Shown: in pieces, positions 58,084 to 64,000 of the stretch
Layout of the letters: the number at the start of each line of letters is the position of its first letter
How positions within the stretch are numbered: position 1 is the first letter of the stretch
NCBI RefSeq assembly: GCF_000473045.1
Contig: NZ_AXAY01000015.1
Location: 1-64,000, forward strand
Origin: Bradyrhizobium sp. WSM3983
Lineage (GTDB): Bacteria > Pseudomonadota > Alphaproteobacteria > Rhizobiales > Xanthobacteraceae
Reading direction: 5' to 3'
Length of the DNA: 64,000 nt
Translations under genes and position numbers: made by a program
Notes under the pieces: generated by a model
Database searches by the model: none
What the model was told of the DNA's origin: nothing
Seen by the model: the letters and a program-made list of their open reading frames with translations, nothing else

Positions 58084-59313
58084 ATGGCTTGTAAGCCTCG
58101 CGCATTCGACGTTCTGATCATTCGCCGTGTGTGCTGGAGGTTGGCATTGGCTGCAACTTCGGCAGCCGCATTGCTCTTGGCCGATTCCACCTTCTTGCCC
58201 GTGCGAGCGGCCGAGCCCTTCGACATTCCGGTCGTATTGCCATTAACCGGCTCGGCCGCTTTTTTGGGCTTGGCGGAGCAGAAGGCCCTGGTTCGTGCAG
58301 CGGCCGCATTTTCGGAAGATGGTGGGATCGGTGGGCGACCGGTGCGGTTCGTCTTTTTCGATGACCAGTCGAGTGCTCAGACGGCGGTTCAACTCGCGAC
58401 GCAAATTCTTGCGATAAAGCCCCCCGTTATTCTAGGTTCGGCCGTTGTCGGGATGTGCAATGCGATGGCGCCTCTGATGGCGCGCGGACCTGTCATGTAT
58501 TGCCTTTCGCCAGGACTGTATCCAAAGCCGGGAAGCTTTGTCTTCAGCTCCAGCAATGCAACAGCCGATTTGCTGGCGGCGCAAATCCGCTTCTTTCGGA
58601 TAAATGGGCTGAAGCAACTTGCGGTCCTCACCAGCACCGATGCATCGGGCGTGGACGCCGCGCGTCAGGTCAAGACGGTATTAGCGCTGCCGGAAAACGG
58701 TGAAATTAGAATCGTCTCTGAAGCAACCTTCCATCCGAGCGAAGTGAGCGTCGGGGCGCAACTTCAGCGTCTAAAGGGCGCCAATCCACAGGCCATCATT
58801 GCATGGTCGACCGGAGCCGCAATCGGGACGGTCTTCAAGGGGCTGATCGATACGGGCATTGACATCCCTATCGCGACGACCGACGGCAACATGACATACG
58901 CTCAGATGTCACAGTTCAAGGACATCCTGCCGAACACGCTGTACATTCCGTCCCCTGCGTGGCTCGCGAGCGGTCGCGTCGTTCCGCCGGAAGTGACTTC
59001 CGCCCAGGCGGCGTTCTTCAAAGCATTCAAGGGCGCCGAGGAGCGGCCCGATGCGGCTTACACCTTCGCTTGGGACCCCGCATTGATCGTCGTTTCGGCC
59101 CTGAAGAAGCTGGGTCCCACTGCCACACCCGAAGCGGTTCGCGACTACATCGGCAGTCTCAACGAGTTCGCCGGAGTCAACGGGATCTACGATTTTCAGC
59201 GAACCCCGCAGCGAGGGCTGGACGATACGAACGTAGTCGTCACCCGATGGCGCAGCGACGAGGGCGAATGGCAGGTCGTCAGCCAACCCAAAGGCGTTCC
59301 ATTCAAGCGGTAA
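58084..59313 (+). CDS. Branched-chain-type ABC transporter substrate-binding protein
   Basis: 409 aa, periplasmic type I fold. A long positively charged signal region (RVCWRLALAATSAAALLLADS) precedes EPFDIPVVLPLTGSAAFLGLAEQKALV; GGIGGRPVRFVFFDDQSSAQTAVQLATQIL follows. It is in an operon with fused permease and two ATPases, next to phthalate genes, so the ligand is probably phthalate or a related aromatic acid. GGAGGAAATTGG precedes ATG 58084. Confidence 0.9.
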   Translation: MACKPRAFDVLIIRRVCWRLALAATSAAALLLADSTFLPVRAAEPFDIPVVLPLTGSAAFLGLAEQKALVRAAAAFSEDGGIGGRPVRFVFFDDQSSAQTAVQLATQILAIKPPVILGSAVVGMCNAMAPLMARGPVMYCLSPGLYPKPGSFVFSSSNATADLLAAQIRFFRINGLKQLAVLTSTDASGVDAARQVKTVLALPENGEIRIVSEATFHPSEVSVGAQLQRLKGANPQAIIAWSTGAAIGTVFKGLIDTGIDIPIATTDGNMTYAQMSQFKDILPNTLYIPSPAWLASGRVVPPEVTSAQAAFFKAFKGAEERPDAAYTFAWDPALIVVSALKKLGPTATPEAVRDYIGSLNEFAGVNGIYDFQRTPQRGLDDTNVVVTRWRSDEGEWQVVSQPKGVPFKR

Positions 59314-59359
59314 CAACCTGGATATTCTCGCATTCTTAGTCGCCAGTGGAGCTACCTAT

Positions 59360-61267
59360 TTGAGCGATTTCTTCCAGATTCTGGTCGGCGGTGTGGTGGT
59401 TGGGGCGACCTATTCCCTCGTCGCTGTTGGCTTCTCGCTCGTGTATCAAGTCACCGGTGTGATCAATCTGGCGCAGGGTGCAACGTGCGTGCTGGCCGCG
59501 CTGCTTGCCTGGTCTCTTCAGACGCATCTGGGTGTCTCGGCCTTAGCCTCTGCGGGATGGTCGATCGTGGCAACGACACTCCTGAGCACGCTGTTGGGAG
59601 CATTGACATTCGTCCCTGGCCTCACACGACTATCGAATGCGAACATGTTCATGCTTACGGCGGGTCTGCTGACGCTCGCCGAGGGCCTGTTCCTCTTGAT
59701 CTGGGGCAGCCAGCCCTACGTCGTTAGCCCCCTCTTCGGAAACAGTCCGATCTCGTTTTGGGCTCTGCTTATCCCGTCCCAGGGCATTCTGATCCTCGGT
59801 GCGACCATTCTCGTGATTGTGATGCTCTGGTATCTGTTGACGCGCACATTGACCGGCCAGGCGTTACGCGCCTGTGCGGAAAATGCGATGGCGGCTCGGC
59901 TGATGGGCATCAACGTCCGGGAGATGGCTATCGTCAGCTTCGGCCTGGCAAGCGCCATTGGGGCGATCGCAGGTGTTGCTGTAGCGCCTACGACATCCTT
60001 GGAGTTTGATACCGGCCGGCTCTTGACCTTCTATGGCTTCATCGCGGTGGCGATCGGCGGCGTCGGGTCGTTTCCCGGGGCCGTCGCAGGTGGATTGCTG
60101 TTGGGCATCTTGCAACAACTGACTACCGCTTACGTTTCGTCGCTCTTCAGCAGTGCCATTGCCCTAGCCTGCCTGATTGTTGTGTTGGTTCTGAAGCCAA
60201 GCGGTTTGGTTCAGCCGCGCGTTGGACGGCGCTTGGATGTCCGCGATGCTGCCCGCGTCGCCTCAGAATTCAGGAGTCTGGATCCTCATTACGCCCGGAT
60301 CGGCGGGGCCGCCGCCGTCGTGCTGGTGCTGAGCCTGCCGTTATTCATCACCTCGCCATCAATCCTTTCTGGGCTGGTCATCGCGGGGATTCTGTTCCTC
60401 GCGCTCATTGGCCTCGATATCGTGATGGGCTATGCGGGCCAGGTCAATTTGGGACAGGCGGGGTTTATGGCCGTTGGCGGCTACGTCACAGGCTATCTGG
60501 TCACACAGTATGATGGGATCGAGCCGCTCGTTGCGATTTTTGCAAGCATTGTCGCCGCCATAGCAATCTCGATCGTCCTCTCACTCGTCACCATGCGACT
60601 GCGGGGAATTTATCTAGCCCTCGCGACGTTGTCGTTCGGGCTTTTGGTGGATGCTTTCACGGTGGGGCTTGTCGATTTCACCGGCGGTCCGTCCGGATTG
60701 GTCGGCATTCCATCGTTTTCAGTCGGCAGCTACAGCTTCGACACGCCCGATCAGATGTACTACCTCGTCGCAGCGATTGACATCGGCGTAGTCGTACTTC
60801 TGTGTGGTGCGATAAACACTGACCTCGGTCGCGCGCTGAAGGCGATCCGCGGCGACCAGATGGCGTCCGAAGCGTTGGGCATCGACATCAAGGCGATGAA
60901 ACTCCTTGCGCTTGCAATCAGCGCCGCGCTCGCGGCGCTCTCTGGCGGGCTCTACGCGTTCTTCTTCCACTTCTTGTCGCCCGAGATGGTCGGGACTCAG
61001 CAATCGCTCACCCTGGTTACCATGCTGGTGCTCGGGGGCGAGGGCACAATCGTGGGGCCGCTATTGGGCAGCATGATCATCACGATGTTGCCGGTCGTTT
61101 TCCAGCCACTCGCAATCTACAAAACGTTCGCAAGCGGCCTTCTGCTGGTGTTGTGCTTCCTGTTTCTTCCCCAAGGGCTGTTTGGCCTTCTGGTTCGCAC
61201 CTTGCCGGTCAAGACCCGCCAACAGCTTGCGGCGAGTTCGCGACAGCTTACAGAGGAGGCGCCGTGA
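59360..61267 (+). CDS. Fused LivH-LivM ABC permease
   Basis: 635 aa. Residues ~1-290 are a LivH permease (GVVVGATYSLVAVGFSLVYQVTGVINLAQG, RACAENAMAARLMGIN). Residues ~310-620 are a LivM permease (GLDIVMGYAGQVNLGQAGFMAVGGYVTGYL, ALKAIRGDQMASEALGID). The two are normally separate subunits. Both EAA-like loops are present, so one chain can serve as the whole membrane unit. TTG start; ATP-binding genes follow with overlaps. Confidence 0.92.
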   Translation: MSDFFQILVGGVVVGATYSLVAVGFSLVYQVTGVINLAQGATCVLAALLAWSLQTHLGVSALASAGWSIVATTLLSTLLGALTFVPGLTRLSNANMFMLTAGLLTLAEGLFLLIWGSQPYVVSPLFGNSPISFWALLIPSQGILILGATILVIVMLWYLLTRTLTGQALRACAENAMAARLMGINVREMAIVSFGLASAIGAIAGVAVAPTTSLEFDTGRLLTFYGFIAVAIGGVGSFPGAVAGGLLLGILQQLTTAYVSSLFSSAIALACLIVVLVLKPSGLVQPRVGRRLDVRDAARVASEFRSLDPHYARIGGAAAVVLVLSLPLFITSPSILSGLVIAGILFLALIGLDIVMGYAGQVNLGQAGFMAVGGYVTGYLVTQYDGIEPLVAIFASIVAAIAISIVLSLVTMRLRGIYLALATLSFGLLVDAFTVGLVDFTGGPSGLVGIPSFSVGSYSFDTPDQMYYLVAAIDIGVVVLLCGAINTDLGRALKAIRGDQMASEALGIDIKAMKLLALAISAALAALSGGLYAFFFHFLSPEMVGTQQSLTLVTMLVLGGEGTIVGPLLGSMIITMLPVVFQPLAIYKTFASGLLLVLCFLFLPQGLFGLLVRTLPVKTRQQLAASSRQLTEEAP

Positions 61268-62079
61268 TGAGCACGTTATCGCATCGTGGCGAAATCGCGC
61301 TCACCGCTCTAGAGATCTCCCGCTCTTTCGGCGGCGTCCAGGCCATTCGAGATGTTTCCTTTGAAGTGGAAGCGGGAACGATCACGGCATTGATCGGTCC
61401 TAACGGGGCCGGGAAGACGACCCTGTTCAATCTCATCACCAATATTTTTCCTCCGCATAGCGGCGTGGTTTCCCTATTCGGTGCAAGCCTGGAGGGGTGG
61501 TCACCGAACCGCGTCGCGACGGCGGGGCTCATACGTACCTTTCAGTCGGCGCGCGTCTTCCCGGGGATGAGTGCGCTTGAAAATATACTTGTTGGACGGC
61601 ATCGGCTGGCAAATGCAACGATACCAGGGCAGATGTTTCGCACGCCTTTCGCTCGACGCGAAGAAAAGGCTCTTATTGGAAGTGCGGAGGATTTGCTTGA
61701 GGTCATCGGCCTTGCCGATGACCGTGATACCCACGCACCCGACCTTCCGATGGGGTCGCAGAAGCTACTTGACATAGCGCGCGCCCTTATGGCGAGACCG
61801 CGTGTGCTTCTGTTGGACGAGCCTGCGGCGGGACTGAACGACAGCGAGACCGCTCAATTGTCCGAGTTGCTGATGGCCATTCGGGAAAGCGAGATCACAG
61901 TCGTGATCGTTGAGCACAACATGTCCCTCGTCATGGATGTTGCGGACCAAGTGATTGTTCTCGAGGCAGGAAGGTTGATCGCTCGCGGCACCCCCGCAGA
62001 CGTTCAGGCTGACGGCCGCGTCATTGCCGCCTATCTCGGCAGCAGCGAGGAGGAATGTCCTGAGAGGGGCTCAGCATGA
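61267..62079 (+). CDS. livG: LivG-type ABC transporter ATP-binding protein
   Basis: 270 aa. Walker A is GPNGAGKTT, Walker B VLLLDEPAAGLN, with the His loop in VVIVEHNMSLVMDVAD. The signature is LPMGSQKLLDIARAL, with Ser-Gln in place of the more usual Gly-Gln. The ATG overlaps the permease stop; GTG 61264 is an alternative. First of the pair of ATPases. Confidence 0.93.
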   Translation: MSTLSHRGEIALTALEISRSFGGVQAIRDVSFEVEAGTITALIGPNGAGKTTLFNLITNIFPPHSGVVSLFGASLEGWSPNRVATAGLIRTFQSARVFPGMSALENILVGRHRLANATIPGQMFRTPFARREEKALIGSAEDLLEVIGLADDRDTHAPDLPMGSQKLLDIARALMARPRVLLLDEPAAGLNDSETAQLSELLMAIRESEITVVIVEHNMSLVMDVADQVIVLEAGRLIARGTPADVQADGRVIAAYLGSSEEECPERGSA

Positions 62080-62855
62080 CCATGCTGGAATTGAAAGGCC
62101 TGAGTGCCGGCTATGGCACAGATGCGGTCCTCCATGATGTAGACGTTGAGCTCGACAAAGGCGAGATCGTAACCTTGATAGGGGCCAACGGCGCCGGCAA
62201 GTCGACGCTGGTCAGCGCAATATCCGGCTTGCTTCGGCCTATTTCCGGCGAGATCTGCTTCGAGGGCCAGAGCATCAGAGAATTGTCGACTCAGCAGAGG
62301 TTACGTCTCGGTATATGCCATGTGCCGGAAGGCCGACAGGTTTTCGCGGGCATGAGCGTCGCCGAAAACCTGCGACTGGGAGCATTTCTCAATGGCGGGA
62401 CCGATTGGCTGATGCAGGCACGGAAGCTGTTTCCGTCCTTTCCGGTGCTTGAACAACAGCTATCCACTATCGCGGGTAACTTCTCGGGCGGGCAGCAACA
62501 AATGCTGGCGATCGCACGAGGCCTGATGTCGCAGCCCAAACTTTTGATGCTTGACGAGCCGTCGCTCGGTCTCTCACCGCTGCTTGTCCGCGAGATATTC
62601 AGGCTCATTCGCAGTCTTCGGGAGCAGGGACTTACGGTTCTCCTCGTCGAACAGAATGCGCGCCAGGCGCTGCAAGTCGCCGACCGAGGCTACGTGATCG
62701 AGAACGGGCGCGTGGTGCTTTCGGGACCTGCCAGCGACTTGATCCGTTCACCCGCCGTCTCGGAGCGCTATCTCGGCGTCGGCCGCCGAAATGCCGATAG
62801 AAGTCAAGCAACAGCTCAATTGGCGGGCCGGCTTTCGCGGTGTCTTGCCCAATGA
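62076..62855 (+). CDS. livF: LivF-type ABC transporter ATP-binding protein
   Basis: 259 aa. Walker A GANGAGKST, signature FSGGQQQMLAIARGL, Walker B LLMLDEPSLGLSP and the His-loop-like VLLVEQNARQALQVAD (Gln in place of the usual His is typical of LivF). ATGA overlap with livG. It completes an importer for aromatic acids. Confidence 0.93.
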   Translation: MTMLELKGLSAGYGTDAVLHDVDVELDKGEIVTLIGANGAGKSTLVSAISGLLRPISGEICFEGQSIRELSTQQRLRLGICHVPEGRQVFAGMSVAENLRLGAFLNGGTDWLMQARKLFPSFPVLEQQLSTIAGNFSGGQQQMLAIARGLMSQPKLLMLDEPSLGLSPLLVREIFRLIRSLREQGLTVLLVEQNARQALQVADRGYVIENGRVVLSGPASDLIRSPAVSERYLGVGRRNADRSQATAQLAGRLSRCLAQ

Positions 62856-62893
62856 TCGCCACCGTCGCTGCGAACACAGATCGGAGAGAAGAC

Positions 62894-63290
62894 ATGCCGG
62901 CGCTGCCGCTTGAGCGGAGTGTCGGATATCAAATCCGCCGGACGCATCGTTTGGTTCAGCGCGCACTCCAGGTCCGGATCGAACCTCACAGGGTGTCGCT
63001 CGGCATGTGGTATTTCTTGCGGGCCCTCTGGGATGAAGATGGTCTTACCCAGCGTGAGCTCTCCACGCGCGTTGGTACGATGGAGCCAACGACGATGGCG
63101 GCAATCATGCTCACGCAAGATGAATGTCTATCTGACAGTGCGAGGCCGCGCGCTGGAGCGGGAGTTATTGCCGGCAGGCATCACGGTCGTGGAAGTCGCA
63201 ACGCGATCACTAACGTCACGCGAGCTGGAGATGCTCCTCGGGCTTCCGGGGACTTCCAGAGAAATTGAGCGACGATTTGGAAATGCTCAG
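62894..63290 (+). pseudogene. MarR regulator with deleted recognition helix and wing
   Basis: MPALPLERSVGYQIRRTHRLVQRALQVRIEPHRVSLGMWYFLRALWDEDGLTQRELSTRVGTMEPTTMAAI matches the intact MarR at 43863. The frame then breaks: the expected SSMEREGLVRR...D segment (about 17 residues) is missing and the homology resumes one frame over with RKMNVYLTVRGRALERELLPAGITVVEVATRSLT. The in-frame read ends at 63268. The product could dimerise but should not bind DNA. Confidence 0.8.
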
Positions 63291-63326
63291 CCAACTCGAC
63301 GATCACCAGGATTTGGGAGACGCACT

Positions 63327-63518
63327 ATGATGATTCGTATCGAGCCGGTGCTTGACGAGCAGAACAAACGCTACTTTCTCGAGATCTACTATCCGGCAGA
63401 TGCGTCTCGCGCCTTCATTACGACGTTTCCCCGTTATGGCAGCGCGGCAGCAGCGGAGCAGGACGTGCTCGCGATATTAGCCGCAAGTGCCAGCACGGCC
63501 GGAACGCAAGCGCGGTGA
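63327..63518 (+). CDS. Small hypothetical protein upstream of the decarboxylase
   Basis: 63 aa: MMIRIEPVLDEQNKRYFLEIYYPADASRAFITTFPRYGSAAAAEQDVLAIL. GGGAGACGC lies before ATG 63327. It reads like a compact alpha/beta domain and shares its frame with the tail of the MarR remnant. No family recognised. It is 48 bases upstream of pht5, so perhaps a co-transcribed accessory protein. Confidence 0.55.
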   Translation: MMIRIEPVLDEQNKRYFLEIYYPADASRAFITTFPRYGSAAAAEQDVLAILAASASTAGTQAR

Positions 63519-63566
63519 ACGTGGCCTCCAGAGCAGGCCGCAGGATTCCGATAACAGGAGTAAGAA

Positions 63567-64000
63567 GTGACGACAAAGCTTAGACTTTCGATCGCGACAG
63601 GAAATTACGATCGCACGCGGCCCATGGTTGACGGCGACGTGGGAATTGACGGCGTGGATCCCGTTTTCATGCTGCTTTCGCCGGAGGAGATGTTCTTCCG
63701 CTCGTTCCGCGACAAGGCGTTCGACGTCAGCGAGCTGTCGCTCAGCAGTTTTGCCGTCAGGACGGCGGCCGGCAACAATCCCTATATCGGAGTGCCGGTA
63801 TTCCCGTCGCGAGCGTTTCGCCACACCGCGATTTGCATCCGAACTGATCGGGGAATCGAGCATCCTCAGGACTTGCGGGGTCGGCGAATCGGTACGCCCG
63901 AGTATCAACTCACGGCTTGCGTGTGGGCCCGAGCGATCCTCCAGGAAGACTATGGCGTCGCTCCTTCCGACGTGACTTGGGTGCGCGGCGGTCTAGAGCA
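63567..64000 (+). CDS. pht5: 4,5-Dihydroxyphthalate decarboxylase (3' partial)
   Basis: 144 codons to the window edge with no stop. KLRLSIATGNYDRTRPMVDGDVGIDGVDPVFMLLSPEEMFFRSF and FDVSELSLSSFAVRTAAGNNPYIGVPVFPSRAFRHTAICI, then LRGRRIGTPEYQLTACVWARAIL, are the family's N-terminal two-lobed fold. It converts 4,5-dihydroxyphthalate to protocatechuate, the last step of the phthalate route. GTG 63567 follows AGGAGTAAGAA. Confidence 0.92.
   Translation, partial: MTTKLRLSIATGNYDRTRPMVDGDVGIDGVDPVFMLLSPEEMFFRSFRDKAFDVSELSLSSFAVRTAAGNNPYIGVPVFPSRAFRHTAICIRTDRGIEHPQDLRGRRIGTPEYQLTACVWARAILQEDYGVAPSDVTWVRGGLE

Noticed and set aside
1..64000. tRNA genes, attachment sites, CRISPR arrays, insertion sequences
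   Set aside because: None was found by reading for clover-leaf ends, regularly spaced repeats or transposase motifs; the element ends must lie outside the window.

Overview
The window looks like part of an integrative and conjugative element (ICE) of a Hyphomicrobiales alphaproteobacterium, Bradyrhizobium/Mesorhizobium-like. The evidence is GC-rich coding sequence, a P-type trb mating apparatus with the VirD2-like DUF3363 relaxase, and a regulatory set organised like that of the Mesorhizobium ICEMlSymR7A family. Neither element end, nor an integrase, nor a tRNA/att site lies in the window, so the borders are outside it. I see no rRNA, tRNA, CRISPR array or recognisable insertion sequence.

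Layout. (1) 1-7650: element maintenance genes (strawberry-notch helicase, Toprim primase-like, DUF2493, DUF736) with two related hairpin leaders and two accessory genes. (2) 7900-9990: transfer control. This comprises a QseC-like repressor, a QseM-like antiactivator, an FseA-like activator split in two frames at a probable +1 ribosomal frameshift, and a small HTH protein that may be the excision factor. (3) 10000-17620: RepA-type initiator followed by three iteron-like repeats, DUF2840, TraF peptidase, lytic transglycosylase, a putative oriT-bearing segment, relaxase, TraG coupling protein and CopG. (4) 17750-28812: an MFS transporter sitting between copG and trbB, then trbBCDEJKLFGI and DUF2274. 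(5) 28779-31265: LysR regulator, then traR-traI quorum sensing.

(6) 31600-64000 is aromatic catabolic cargo with several broken genes. A first block has a LysR-MarR chimeric regulator, two related proteins carrying the C-terminal two-CxxC ribbon of 3-hydroxyanthranilate dioxygenases, a Rieske ferredoxin, a ferredoxin reductase, a MarR regulator, gamma-resorcylate decarboxylase (all four metal ligands present), an outer-membrane channel and a GST. A second, scattered block encodes the 4,5-phthalate route: oxygenase (56646), reductase (42206), dihydrodiol dehydrogenase (41023) and the start of 4,5-dihydroxyphthalate decarboxylase (63567, cut by the window end), plus a LIV-type ABC importer and a chemoreceptor. 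Between these lies a meta-cleavage module: tandem extradiol-type VOC proteins, class II aldolase-like decarboxylase, GntR, hydroxymuconic semialdehyde dehydrogenase, hydratase and HpcH/HpaI aldolase. A reasonable reading is phthalate to protocatechuate, then ring 2,3-cleavage and decarboxylation, with gamma-resorcylate feeding a resorcinol route whose maleylacetate reductase survives only as a pseudogene.

Most notable: the LysR-MarR fusion and its 17-bp dyad, the oxygenase-less ribbon-protein/Rieske/reductase operon, the VOC paralogue that has lost all three metal ligands, the RepA-iteron pair inside an ICE, and the frameshifted FseA locus.
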